This document shows positions 8,719-17,374 of a stretch of DNA of 64,000 nucleotides, piece after piece. The notes under the pieces are model-generated. The model worked only from the letters and a program-made list of their open reading frames with translations. It had not been told where the DNA came from and made no database searches. Made by a program: the position numbers and the translations under genes. Positions within the stretch are counted from its first letter, which is position 1. Each line of letters begins with the position of its first letter. The stretch spans positions 682,001-746,000 of the forward strand of contig NZ_VWSF01000001.1 of the NCBI RefSeq assembly GCF_008629685.1. The letters run 5' to 3'. This stretch comes from Adhaeribacter rhizoryzae (GTDB lineage: Bacteria > Bacteroidota > Bacteroidia > Cytophagales > Hymenobacteraceae).

Positions 8719-10713
8719 ATGAATAATTCAACTACTAGAGTTTTCAGGTTTTCTTTTCTATTCTGTTTTGCGCTGCTGGTGGCCTTTTCGGCTATGGCCC
8801 AGAGCAACCGGCAGTTAGTGAAAAGAGGAAATAAGTTTTTTGATGATGAAAATTACCGGTCGGCTATTCCTTTTTACGAACAGGTGCTAGCCAAAGACCC
8901 GGATAATGCACAAGCCTTGTTTCGGTCGGGGGTAAGTTATATTTCGTTCGATAAAGAGAAAGCGAGCGAGTATATTTACCGGGCGCAGCGGTTAAACCCC
9001 AAAGTAGCCAAAGATGTAGAATATTGGCTGGGCCGCATCGACCATTTAAATTACCGGTTCGATGAGGCCGTGGCCCACTACCGGGCTTATGATGCTACCC
9101 TCAAAAAGAACGATGAGCGCAAGCCCGAAATTGCCCGGTTGATGCAGCAAAGCCGCAATGCTAAAGCGCAGTTTAACAACGCAAAAGATATTTTCGTGAA
9201 AAACCTGGGTGATGAGGTAAATACTGCTTATTCAGAACACAGCCCGGTTATTGCTACGGATGATAATTATTTGCTGTTTACTTCCCGTTCCGAAAATGTA
9301 ACCGGCGGTAAAGCCGACCAGTACGGCGAATATTACGAAGATATTTTTGAAACCCGCCGCACTGATCCTACTGCTGCCTGGCAACAACCTAAACCGGTTG
9401 CCAATATTAACTCGCAGTTTCACGATGCGGCTATCCAGTTGTTCGATAACGATACTAAACTTTTATTATACCGCGACCAGAACAACGGTGACTTCTTTTT
9501 CAGCACCCTCGAAAATGGCACTTGGTCGGCTCCTAAGCCGTTAGGCAATAATATTAATACCCGCGATTACGAAGGTGATGCTTACATTACCCCGGATGGT
9601 AAATTCTTATATTATTCTACGAGCCATTATTCCGAAAACGGCGACAAAGATATTTATGTATCGGAGCGCGATGCCAACGGCGGTTGGGGTAAACCCAAAA
9701 GCATGGGTACTTTAATTAACTCGCCCGACGATGATGATAGCCCTTACCTGACCCGCGATGGTAAAACCATGTATTTTACTTCCAGAGGCCACAACAGCAT
9801 GGGCGGTTACGATGTGTTTGTAACCAAGTTCGATTCGGTTTCGCGGCGCTGGAGCCGGCCCGAAAACATGGGCTATCCGATTAACACGCCCGATGATGAT
9901 GCTTATTACCGTTTAAGCCCCGATGGTTCTTACGCTTACTTATCGTCTTACCGCATGGGTGGCTACGGCGAGAAAGATATCTGGACCATTAATTACATTA
10001 AGAATGTGGTTATCCGGGGTCACGTATATAACCTGCGCGATAAATCTATTATTCCGGGTGTAGAGCTCGTATTTAGCGGGCAACAAGCCAATAAACAAGC
10101 CATTAGTTACCGCGATGTTACCAAACCAGATTCCGGTACTTATTCGGTAAGTGTGTTATCGGGTCGTAAATACCAGGTTTCAGTTTCTAAAGACGGCAAT
10201 AATATTGCTACCGAAGAATTTGATATTCCGGTTGTAACCAATGACACTACCGTAATAGAAAAAGACTTTTTTGTGCCGTTTACCGATACTACCGCCGCCG
10301 GCCGTTTAGCTTTCGAGAAAATTTATTTTGATACCGACGAATATACCTTGCGGGCCGAATCGGTTACAGAATTAGATAACCTGGTGCGTATTTTGAAAGC
10401 TAACCCAGGCATTAATTTATCAATTAATGGCCACTGCGACTCGCGGAACACCGATGAATATAACATTGTATTGGGTGAAAACCGGGCCAAAGCCGCGTAC
10501 GATTATTTAGTTAAAAACGGCATTGCCCAAACCCGCCTGGTTACCGTAAGTTACGGCGAACGTCGTCCGGCTGCGCCTAACGATTCACCGGAAAACATGC
10601 AGCTTAACCGCCGTACCGAATTTATGATCATAGCACGCGAAGGCGAAAACCCAGCCGATATTAAAATTCAGGGAGGTACTAATAATAATGGTACCATTAC
10701 CCCGAAAAAATAA
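8719..10713 (+). CDS. PorE-like TPR-PD40-OmpA family protein
   Basis: 664 residues: signal peptide (1-27, ending AMAQ), TPR region (30-130), PD40 propeller (about 165-420), a beta-sandwich regulatory domain (about 425-520) and an OmpA domain (about 530-645). The OmpA domain is intact: YFDTDEYTL, NGHCDSRNT and the NIVLGENRAKAA helix carry the Asp and Arg that bind diaminopimelate. PorE of Porphyromonas gingivalis has this same order and tethers the type IX secretion apparatus to peptidoglycan; equivalence here is inferred from architecture and from porT two genes downstream. PD40-OmpA proteins also occur outside T9SS, so the role is likely but not certain. A strong terminator follows. Confidence 0.85.
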   Translation: MNNSTTRVFRFSFLFCFALLVAFSAMAQSNRQLVKRGNKFFDDENYRSAIPFYEQVLAKDPDNAQALFRSGVSYISFDKEKASEYIYRAQRLNPKVAKDVEYWLGRIDHLNYRFDEAVAHYRAYDATLKKNDERKPEIARLMQQSRNAKAQFNNAKDIFVKNLGDEVNTAYSEHSPVIATDDNYLLFTSRSENVTGGKADQYGEYYEDIFETRRTDPTAAWQQPKPVANINSQFHDAAIQLFDNDTKLLLYRDQNNGDFFFSTLENGTWSAPKPLGNNINTRDYEGDAYITPDGKFLYYSTSHYSENGDKDIYVSERDANGGWGKPKSMGTLINSPDDDDSPYLTRDGKTMYFTSRGHNSMGGYDVFVTKFDSVSRRWSRPENMGYPINTPDDDAYYRLSPDGSYAYLSSYRMGGYGEKDIWTINYIKNVVIRGHVYNLRDKSIIPGVELVFSGQQANKQAISYRDVTKPDSGTYSVSVLSGRKYQVSVSKDGNNIATEEFDIPVVTNDTTVIEKDFFVPFTDTTAAGRLAFEKIYFDTDEYTLRAESVTELDNLVRILKANPGINLSINGHCDSRNTDEYNIVLGENRAKAAYDYLVKNGIAQTRLVTVSYGERRPAAPNDSPENMQLNRRTEFMIIAREGENPADIKIQGGTNNNGTITPKK

Positions 10714-10740
10714 AAAATATTAAATGGGCTCTAAACCCGT

Positions 10741-10776
10741 AAAAAAGGCTAAACCCAGGTTTAGCCTTTTTTTTTA
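10741..10776 (+). terminator. Rho-independent terminator
   Basis: A-run plus GGCTAAAC pairs with GTTTAGCC plus a run of T (stem 10741-10754 with 10759-10772), ending in nine T. It starts 27 bases after the stop of the second PorE-like gene. Confidence 0.93.
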
Positions 10777-10809
10777 AACCTTAATCTGTAATAAAAGTTA
10801 AGGGATTAT

Positions 10810-10817
10810 TACTTTTG
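10810..10817 (+). promoter_or_regulatory. Candidate -7 element for menG/ubiE-porT
   Basis: TACTTTTG matches TAnnTTTG exactly and sits 27 bases before the menG ATG at 10845, giving a leader of about 20 bases. No TTTG box lies 19-21 bases upstream, so this is a half-match. Confidence 0.45.
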
Positions 10818-10844
10818 GTTTTTCGTTTCTACAATAAAAATAGC

Positions 10845-11567
10845 ATGTCGGTAGTTCCTTATAAAAATGACCAAACAGGTAAAAAATCGCAGGTAGCGCA
10901 AATGTTTAACAGCATTGCCGGTAAGTACGATTTTTTAAATCATTTTTTGAGCGCCGGCATAGATATTTACTGGCGCAAGCAGGCCGTAAAAATTATGGGG
11001 CAAAACCAACCAACCTTGCTGTTGGATATTGCTACCGGTACCGGCGATTTTGCCATTGAGGCTTTAAGCTTAAACCCGCAGAAAATAGTGGGAATCGATA
11101 TTTCGGAGGGGATGCTGGCCGTTGGGCAGGAAAAAATTAAAAAGAAAAGCCTGACCGATAAAATTGAACTGCAGCTCGGCGATTCGGAGAACCTGGCGTT
11201 TGCCGATAATACTTTTGATGGTACCATGGCCGCTTTTGGCGTTCGTAATTTTGAGAACCTGCATAAAGGGCTAAGCGAAATGTACCGGGTACTAAAACCG
11301 GGTGGCCGGATTGTGGTACTTGAGTTTTCGAAGCCGCGGAGTTTCCCGTTTAAACAGGTTTACAATTTTTACTTTAAAAATATCTTGCCGGTTTTTGGTA
11401 AAATTATTTCGAAAGACCAGGCGGCGTATACATACTTACCGGAGTCGGTTCAGGCTTTTCCGGATGGGCAGGAATTTATTAATATTTTAAAGCAAGTAGG
11501 ATTTAAAAACACACAATGGCATTCTCTTACCTTCGGCATCAGTTCTATTTATACCGGTTTAAAATAA
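10845..11567 (+). CDS. menG: Demethylmenaquinone methyltransferase
   Basis: SAM-dependent C-methyltransferase of the UbiE/MenG family, performing the last step of menaquinone synthesis. Visible motifs: [18 protein letters not shown] at the N-terminus, SAM motif [14 protein letters not shown], and the family block [20 protein letters not shown]. The frame is open further upstream from a TTG at 10815, but ATG 10845 gives the family's normal N-terminus (MSVVPYKND) and leaves room for a -7 element. It makes 240 residues, the usual size. Menaquinone is the quinone expected for the alternative complex III whose operon starts at the end of the window. The 3' end overlaps porT by 52 bases. Also called ubiE. 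Confidence 0.93.
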   Translation: MSVVPYKNDQTGKKSQVAQMFNSIAGKYDFLNHFLSAGIDIYWRKQAVKIMGQNQPTLLLDIATGTGDFAIEALSLNPQKIVGIDISEGMLAVGQEKIKKKSLTDKIELQLGDSENLAFADNTFDGTMAAFGVRNFENLHKGLSEMYRVLKPGGRIVVLEFSKPRSFPFKQVYNFYFKNILPVFGKIISKDQAAYTYLPESVQAFPDGQEFINILKQVGFKNTQWHSLTFGISSIYTGLK

Positions 11568-12259
11568 TATTTTCCTTTCTAGTTTTTTTGCTTTTAGTGT
11601 TAAAAGGTTTTACGGTTTCGGCTCAGGATAAAAAATACATCCAGAAAAACCTGTCGAACCACGATGACAAACCCATGCACTACGGTTTTTACCTGGCTGG
11701 TAACACGGCGCGGTTTACCCTCGAACATTCCGATTATTACGTAGATCGGCTCCGCGACTCCATGACGGTTAATCCGAAGTTTTACCCAGGTTTTGCCATT
11801 GGCTTTGTGCTTAACCGCCGTATAACTGATTTTATTGATCTTCGGTTTTTGCCCGGCGTAAGCTTTTACTCCAGAGGGGTAGAGTATAAAACCAGCAGCG
11901 AAACTGTTACTCAGGAAATGGGGGCTACGTCTATTGAGTTTCCGCTGTTATTTAAATTTAAATCGCTGCGGCGGAGCAATGTACGCATGTACTTGGTAGG
12001 GGGCGCCAAGGCCGGGGTTGATATTGGTAACAAGAAAAAAGCCAACGCAAGTAACCAACTGGAAGTAAATACCCAGGATTTTGCGATTGAGTATGGCGTA
12101 GGGCTCGATATGTTTTACCCGTTCTTTAAATTTGCCCCGGAGTTGCGGTTTTCCAATGGCATAACCAATCGCTATGCAGCCGGGGTAAACCCCTACAGCC
12201 GCAGTGTGCAGGCGGTAAGGTCTAATACCGTTACGCTTTACCTGAATTTCGAGAATTAA
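11516..12259 (+). CDS. porT: PorT family outer-membrane protein (type IX secretion)
   Basis: Beta-barrel of 247 residues with an N-terminal hydrophobic signal (about residues 15-37, ending VSAQ) and a C-terminal strand ending in an aromatic-rich TLYLNFEN. It matches PorT, an outer-membrane component of the type IX secretion system. Its place directly after ubiE/menG is the arrangement commonly seen in Bacteroidota, which strengthens the call. The only ATG before the signal sequence is at 11516, inside menG, giving a 52-base overlap and likely translational coupling. Together with PorE-like proteins and sorting-domain cargo elsewhere in the window it indicates an active T9SS. Confidence 0.85.
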   Translation: MAFSYLRHQFYLYRFKIIFSFLVFLLLVLKGFTVSAQDKKYIQKNLSNHDDKPMHYGFYLAGNTARFTLEHSDYYVDRLRDSMTVNPKFYPGFAIGFVLNRRITDFIDLRFLPGVSFYSRGVEYKTSSETVTQEMGATSIEFPLLFKFKSLRRSNVRMYLVGGAKAGVDIGNKKKANASNQLEVNTQDFAIEYGVGLDMFYPFFKFAPELRFSNGITNRYAAGVNPYSRSVQAVRSNTVTLYLNFEN

Positions 12260-12262
12260 GCC

Positions 12263-13012
12263 ATGAATAAAATAGCTTTAATTACCGGTGCTACTTCTGG
12301 AATTGGCAGGGCTACCGCGCTTTTATTGGCCCAAAACGGGTTCGATATTATTGCCACCGGCCGCCGCGCCGATCGCCTGCAGGAACTCGAAACCCAAATT
12401 ACCACCGCCCGGATTTTAACGTTGGAATTTGATGTGCGGGATAAAGTTAAAGTAAAAGAAGCTATAAGCAGTTTGCCCGAAGATTGGCGCCAGATAGATG
12501 TATTGGTAAATAATGCCGGTAACGCGCACGGTTTGGCTCCCATTCAGAGCGGCGATGAGCAGGATTGGGAAATGATGCTGGATATAAATGTAAAGGGCCT
12601 GCTGTACGTATCTAAGGAAATAATTCCGCTCATGATAAGCCGGCAACAAGGTCATATCATTAATATTGGCTCGGTGGCGGGCAAAGAAGCTTACCCGAAT
12701 GGCAATGTGTATAATGCCTCTAAATTTGCCGTTGATGCCCTGTCGCAAGGCATGCGTTTTGATTTGTTAAAAGAAAACATCAAAGTATCGGAAATTAATC
12801 CGGGCCTCGTACAAACGGAATTTTCGGAAGTACGTTTTAAAGGCGATAAAGACCGGGCAGAAGCTGTATACCAAGGTTTTCAGCCGCTGGTGGCCCAAGA
12901 TATTGCCGATATTATTTTGTTTATGGTAACGCGCCCGCCCCACGTAAACTTGGCCGAAATATTAGTATACCCGGCTGCCCAAGCTTCGGCTACCGTGGTA
13001 CATAAAACCTAA
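12263..13012 (+). CDS. Short-chain dehydrogenase/reductase (YdfG-like)
   Basis: Classical SDR of 249 residues: the NAD(P)-binding GATSGIG (residues 9-15), NNAG near 83-86, and catalytic S137, Y150 and K154 (YNASK). R34-R35 after the second strand (TGRRADR) favour NADPH. The overall pattern is that of the YdfG group, which reduces malonic semialdehyde or oxidises serine and 3-hydroxy acids; the true substrate is not known. It starts 3 bases after porT, so it is probably co-transcribed, and it precedes a VOC gene by 12 bases. Confidence 0.9.
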   Translation: MNKIALITGATSGIGRATALLLAQNGFDIIATGRRADRLQELETQITTARILTLEFDVRDKVKVKEAISSLPEDWRQIDVLVNNAGNAHGLAPIQSGDEQDWEMMLDINVKGLLYVSKEIIPLMISRQQGHIINIGSVAGKEAYPNGNVYNASKFAVDALSQGMRFDLLKENIKVSEINPGLVQTEFSEVRFKGDKDRAEAVYQGFQPLVAQDIADIILFMVTRPPHVNLAEILVYPAAQASATVVHKT

Positions 13013-13024
13013 CTGGTAGTGCTC

Positions 13025-13417
13025 ATGCAATTCCTGGGAATAAAGGAAACCTGCCTTTACGTTCAGGACTTAGCGCGCACCAAAAATTTTTACCACAATT
13101 GTTTGGGTTTTGAAGTTATTGGCGAAGTGCCAGGCCGGCATGTTTTTTTCCGGGTAGGTACTTCGGTATTGTTGTGTTTTATAGCCGCCGCTTCGCAGCA
13201 AAGCAAATTATTGCCGCCGCATTTTGGGCAAGGCAACCTGCACCTGGCTTTCGAAACAACTATGCAGGATTACGCCGCCCGCAAAGCCGAAATTAGCGCT
13301 ATGGGCATTTCCATAGAATTAGAATATGATTGGGGGCGGGGCTTCTACTCCTTTTACTTCCGCGACCCGGATGGCCATTTGCTGGAAGTAGTGATGCGAG
13401 GTATGTGGGAAGCATAG
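13025..13417 (+). CDS. VOC family protein (glyoxalase/bleomycin-resistance fold)
   Basis: About 130 residues with one vicinal-oxygen-chelate domain: ETCLYVQDLARTKNFYHNCL at the start, GNLHLAFE in the middle and FRDPDGHLLEVV at the end. The His and Glu residues could bind a metal as in dioxygenases and fosfomycin-type enzymes, but substrate is unknown. A GTG at 13019 is in frame, but the ATG at 13025 gives the usual N-terminus. It is the last gene of a menG-porT-SDR-VOC run of closely spaced plus-strand genes. Confidence 0.88.
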   Translation: MQFLGIKETCLYVQDLARTKNFYHNCLGFEVIGEVPGRHVFFRVGTSVLLCFIAAASQQSKLLPPHFGQGNLHLAFETTMQDYAARKAEISAMGISIELEYDWGRGFYSFYFRDPDGHLLEVVMRGMWEA

Positions 13418-13582
13418 TTAGTCATGTCAGCTATTCGCAACTTTCTGGCCCTGTTTAAAAACGTATATTTTCTGAAATATCAGGTTTTATCAGTTTCTTC
13501 GGAGTAAAATATTGCCTGGGTAAAACTGCCGGGTGCTTTAAGTCAAATTGCTCAAGCTATTGCAATAAATAAGGCTGGCCTT

Positions 13583-14074
13583 TTATAAACCCAAATTTTC
13601 TTTTGAGAATTGCAGCGGCAACAAAGCACTTACCGAGTCGCAGCGGTAAACCTGGCCATTATCGGCTTGCATTAAAACCATAATAGGCGCTTCCTGTAAA
13701 TTTTCGTATTCGGCCATTACCTGGCGGCAAGCACCACAAGGCAAAGCTGCTACAAAACCATCAGTACCGTTCCGGTGAGCCGTTACAGCTATCTTAATAA
13801 TTTTCTTATTTTTATTCTGTGCCCGTAAGCCAAATAAAGCAGTTCGTTCGGCACAAAGCCCGGAAGGATAAGCAGCATTTTCCTGGTTATTTCCCCAATG
13901 CGTAGTGCCATCTTCGAGCAGCAAAGCCGCTCCTACCAAAAATCCGGAATAAGGCGCATAGGCTTGGCGCGAAGCTGCCTGGGCATTGGTTAAAAGATTT
14001 TGTTCGTCGGGCGGTAATTCCGAAGCAGTGGTAAAAACATCTACTATTATTTTTAATTCTAATTTATGGGCCAT
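13583..14074 (-). CDS. cdd: Cytidine deaminase
   Basis: Deaminates cytidine and deoxycytidine in pyrimidine salvage. The 163-residue protein has the zinc site in full: C74-A-E76 (catalytic glutamate) and P112-C113-G-A-C116, plus the substrate segment WGNNQENAAYPSG. It is a little longer than the tetrameric enzymes (about 130-140) through a 25-residue N-terminal extension. It stands alone between the VOC gene (convergent) and the saccharopine dehydrogenase (divergent). Confidence 0.94.
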   Translation of the reverse strand: MAHKLELKIIVDVFTTASELPPDEQNLLTNAQAASRQAYAPYSGFLVGAALLLEDGTTHWGNNQENAAYPSGLCAERTALFGLRAQNKNKKIIKIAVTAHRNGTDGFVAALPCGACRQVMAEYENLQEAPIMVLMQADNGQVYRCDSVSALLPLQFSKENLGL

Positions 14075-14193
14075 TTAACAGGTAAACTAATATTCTGGAG
14101 AAGCTAAAAATACAAGATAATGCCGAAAGGCCCTAACCGAAGTTGGCAATCCTGCTAATTCTTAATATTTTAAGGACTAAAGTTTAAATAACG

Positions 14194-15525
14194 ATGCCGC
14201 ATATTTTGTTGTTGGGTGCCGGCCGATCGGCAACGGTGCTTATTGCTTATTTATTCCGGCAAGCCGGCATTTTAGGCTGGCGCGTTACTGTGGCCGATTT
14301 ATCGGTGGCACACTTACCCAAACCGGAGCAGGAATATTTACAGATTATTTCCTTAAATATTCAGGACGAAGCCCAGTTAAAAGCCCAAATGCAAGAGGTA
14401 GATTTAATTATTTCGCTGCTACCGGCTTTATATCACCCAATTATTGCCCGTTGGTGTTTAAAACTCCGGAAAAATTTAATAACGGCCTCGTACGTAACAC
14501 CTGAAATACAAGAATTACACGCGGCTGCTAAGGAGGCTGGGCTGTTGTTTTTGATGGAAATCGGGCTCGATCCGGGCATCGATCATTTATCGGCCATGAA
14601 TTTACTAGATAATATTCGGCAGAAGGGCGGCAATATTCTTTCGTATAAATCCTATACCGGTGGTTTAATAGCGCCGGAATCGGATACAAACCCCTGGCAT
14701 TATAAATTTACCTGGAACCCGCGCAACGTAGTTTTGGCTGGGCAAGGAACCGCGAAATATTTAGAAGACGGCCGCTATAAATTTATTCCGTATCACCAGC
14801 TATTTAACCGTACCGAACCAATTTCTATTCTGGATTTAGGCGAGTTTGATGGCTACGCCAACCGCGATTCGTTGCTGTATCAGCAACCATATGGGCTGCA
14901 GGATGTGCAAACAATAATTAGGGGCACCTTGCGGCGGCGGGGCTATTGCCAGGGCTGGCACCTGCTGGTACAATTAGGCTTAACCAACGATTCGTACCAA
15001 TTACCAGAAAGCGCACAAATAACTTACCGGCAGTTTTTAAAAAGTTACTTACCACCAGTTACCAATACGCAAACCGATTGGGTAAACCGTGTGGCAGCGT
15101 ATTTAAATATTCCGCCAGCAAGCGAAGCCCTGGCCTTATTGCAATATTTAGAATTTCCGGAAGAGCCGATTAACTTGGAATACGCAACGCCTGCGCAGGT
15201 GCTCGAAAAATTATTGTTGCAAAAATGGGCGCTACAACCGCAAGATAAAGATATGGTGGTTATGCAGCACCTGGTTACGTATGAGCTTAACGAAGAAAGA
15301 AAAGAGCTTAAAGCTTCGTTGGTGGTTTTGGGCGAAGACCAGCACCAAACCGCTATGGCTAAAACCGTAGGCTTGCCGGTGGGAATTGCCGCTAAATTAA
15401 TTTTAACCGGACAGCTACCGCATACCGGCGTTGTAATTCCTACGCATCCCAATATTTATATACCTCTCTTGCGCGAACTGGAAACTTACGGAATTTCTTT
15501 TGTAGAAGAAGAAAGAACACTATAA
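14194..15525 (+). CDS. Saccharopine dehydrogenase family protein
   Basis: 443 residues with an N-terminal Rossmann domain (ILLLGAGRSATVL, residues 4-16) and the long C-terminal domain of saccharopine reductases (MEIGLDPGIDHLSAM near 126-140). The family connects lysine and 2-aminoadipate semialdehyde via saccharopine. In Bacteroidota such enzymes are usually assigned to lysine breakdown, often with a partner lysine-ketoglutarate reductase; no partner is seen here, so the direction is not settled. The length and both domains are complete. The ATG at 14194 precedes the Rossmann strand by three residues. Confidence 0.88.
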   Translation: MPHILLLGAGRSATVLIAYLFRQAGILGWRVTVADLSVAHLPKPEQEYLQIISLNIQDEAQLKAQMQEVDLIISLLPALYHPIIARWCLKLRKNLITASYVTPEIQELHAAAKEAGLLFLMEIGLDPGIDHLSAMNLLDNIRQKGGNILSYKSYTGGLIAPESDTNPWHYKFTWNPRNVVLAGQGTAKYLEDGRYKFIPYHQLFNRTEPISILDLGEFDGYANRDSLLYQQPYGLQDVQTIIRGTLRRRGYCQGWHLLVQLGLTNDSYQLPESAQITYRQFLKSYLPPVTNTQTDWVNRVAAYLNIPPASEALALLQYLEFPEEPINLEYATPAQVLEKLLLQKWALQPQDKDMVVMQHLVTYELNEERKELKASLVVLGEDQHQTAMAKTVGLPVGIAAKLILTGQLPHTGVVIPTHPNIYIPLLRELETYGISFVEEERTL

Positions 15526-15546
15526 GTGGCTAGTGCAACTGTTAAT

Positions 15547-16260
15547 TTAAAATATTAAATAATAGTCACGGAGCAGTTCCTGAAAAGCGGTGGTATAGGT
15601 ATTGTTGATATTGCGAATAAATAAATTCTCCTCCGGAACAGGGGTAATTTGTTCCCGGCCAAACCCTTGAATGGTCCGGATGTGCTTGCCTCTGGTAAAA
15701 GTAAAAATATGTAGTGCCGAAATCAAGTGCAGGTTTTCTGCCTGAGCCAGGCTCGCAAAATTTCGGCTTTCGGTGGGTGGCAGCAAAATGAATAATTTAC
15801 CGGTAGCGGAGAGAAATCGGCGGCAAAATCTAACTATCTCGGATAACGATAACTCCTGGCTGTGCATGGCCACATTGCGGGCCTGATCGGGTGATAAGTG
15901 CGAGGCCGCGTAAAAAGGTGGGTTACAAATAATTAAATTGAATAATTGCTGATTAGTAGCCGAGAATTCTTGCAACGATTGCTGATAGACATTTATGCGG
16001 TCGGCCCAGGGGCTGCTGTTAATATTTTCCTGCGCCTGGGTTGCGGCCGCGGCATCTATTTCGATGGCGGTTATTTGGGCCGGAGAACGTTGGGCTGCCA
16101 TTAAGGCCAGCAAACCGGTACCGGTGCCAATATCCAGAATAGTTGCGGCTTGGGTTACCGGCGTATAAGCCCCCAGAATGCAGGAATCGGTACAAACCTT
16201 CATGGCGCACTTATCCTGCTTTACCAGAAATTGCTTAAACTTAAAATAATCGTTGGGCAC
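15547..16260 (-). CDS. trmN6: tRNA1(Val) (adenine(37)-N6)-methyltransferase
   Basis: Class I SAM methyltransferase of the TrmN6/YfiC group (237 residues). It carries the SAM loop LDIGTGTGLL (42-51) and the N6-adenine motif NPPFY (113-117), and starts with the family-typical FKFKQFLVKQDKCAMKVCTDSCILGA-like region (shown only in part). It methylates A37 of tRNA-Val, known from the E. coli enzyme. It follows rnhA with 5 bases between them, so the two are probably one transcript. Confidence 0.9.
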   Translation of the reverse strand: MPNDYFKFKQFLVKQDKCAMKVCTDSCILGAYTPVTQAATILDIGTGTGLLALMAAQRSPAQITAIEIDAAAATQAQENINSSPWADRINVYQQSLQEFSATNQQLFNLIICNPPFYAASHLSPDQARNVAMHSQELSLSEIVRFCRRFLSATGKLFILLPPTESRNFASLAQAENLHLISALHIFTFTRGKHIRTIQGFGREQITPVPEENLFIRNINNTYTTAFQELLRDYYLIF

Positions 16261-16265
16261 CCCAA

Positions 16266-16730
16266 TCAGGAATTAAGTTTAACGCTGGCTTCATAGCCCT
16301 GGTCTATCAGTAGGTTAGGCGAGAGGGCACTTTGTACAGCTAACTGATCGCAGCGCTCATTTTCGGGATGGCCGGCGTGTCCTTTTATCCAGACAAAACG
16401 CACCTGGTATTTGGGATAAATGCGCAAAAAACGGGTCCAGAGGTCGGGATTGGCTTTGCCGGCAAAGCCTTTTTTCTGCCAGCCATACACCCATTTTTTC
16501 TCGATGGCATCTACCACGTACTTCGAATCGGAATAAATGGTAACCGGAATACCGTCGGTTTTAATGGCTTCGAGGCCCACAATAACGGCCATTAATTCCA
16601 TGCGGTTATTGGTGGTAAGCCGGAAGCCGGCGGTTAATTCTTTTTCGTGATGTTTGTAGCGTAAAATGGTGCCGTAGCCGCCCGGCCCCGGATTGCCCCG
16701 CGAAGAACCATCGGTAAATATTTGTATCAT
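16266..16730 (-). CDS. rnhA: Ribonuclease HI
   Basis: Cuts the RNA strand of RNA-DNA hybrids. All four catalytic acids are in place: D7 (IFTDGSSRGNPGPGG), E45 (NNRMEL), D68 (YSDSKYV) and D128 (NERCDQLA), with H118 in the mobile loop. At 154 residues it is a standard single-domain bacterial enzyme without the N-terminal hybrid-binding domain. It is directly upstream of trmN6. Confidence 0.96.
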   Translation of the reverse strand: MIQIFTDGSSRGNPGPGGYGTILRYKHHEKELTAGFRLTTNNRMELMAVIVGLEAIKTDGIPVTIYSDSKYVVDAIEKKWVYGWQKKGFAGKANPDLWTRFLRIYPKYQVRFVWIKGHAGHPENERCDQLAVQSALSPNLLIDQGYEASVKLNS

Positions 16731-16770
16731 TAATATCTTTTCAATTCAGGAAAAATATCTTCAAAAAAGA

Positions 16771-17343
16771 TTAAGACTCTATTCGAAGATTGGTAATAAA
16801 TAATTTAATAGAAATAGCGAGTAAGATAAACCCAAAAACCTTGCGGAGTACTTCGGTACCGGCATGACCCAACTTTTGCTCTATCCAGCCCGAAGCTTTT
16901 AGTACAATATAAACAAACACCAGGTTAACCATTATGCCTACCAACACATTGGGTAGGGCATACGCCGCCCGCAGCGACAGCAGGGTAGTCATGGTGCCGG
17001 CGCCCGCAATTATCGGGAAAGCCAAGGGCACAATAGAACCGCTGCTAGATTCGGGGTTAGAGTGGAATAAATGAATACCCAGAATCATTTCCATACCAAA
17101 CAAGAAAATAATAATAGCACCGGCCAAAGCAAACGACTGAAAATCGAGGCCGAATAATTTTAATATTTCCTGACCCAGAAAAAGAAAAAGAATCATGACC
17201 ACGGCCGCTACCAAAGTTGCTTTGCCCGATTGAATAACGCCTTCGCGTTTGCGTAATTCTATAATTAGCGGAATAGAGCCCAAAATATCTATTACGGCAA
17301 ATAAAATAAGCGTAACCGAAAGTATTTCTTTAAGACTAAACAT
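16771..17343 (-). CDS. MarC family integral membrane protein
   Basis: 190 residues with six predicted membrane segments and the family motifs FAVIDILGSIP near the N-terminus and FPIIAGAGTMTTLL in the middle. MarC proteins were once linked to antibiotic resistance, but that link has been withdrawn; the transported substrate, if any, is unknown. It lies 40 bases from rnhA and 31 from the aminotransferase on the same strand, so all may be one unit running from aroQ or the aminotransferase. Confidence 0.9.
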   Translation of the reverse strand: MFSLKEILSVTLILFAVIDILGSIPLIIELRKREGVIQSGKATLVAAVVMILFLFLGQEILKLFGLDFQSFALAGAIIIFLFGMEMILGIHLFHSNPESSSGSIVPLAFPIIAGAGTMTTLLSLRAAYALPNVLVGIMVNLVFVYIVLKASGWIEQKLGHAGTEVLRKVFGFILLAISIKLFITNLRIES

Positions 17344-17374
17344 AGATGATTTAATAAAACTTTAGCCCAAACCT

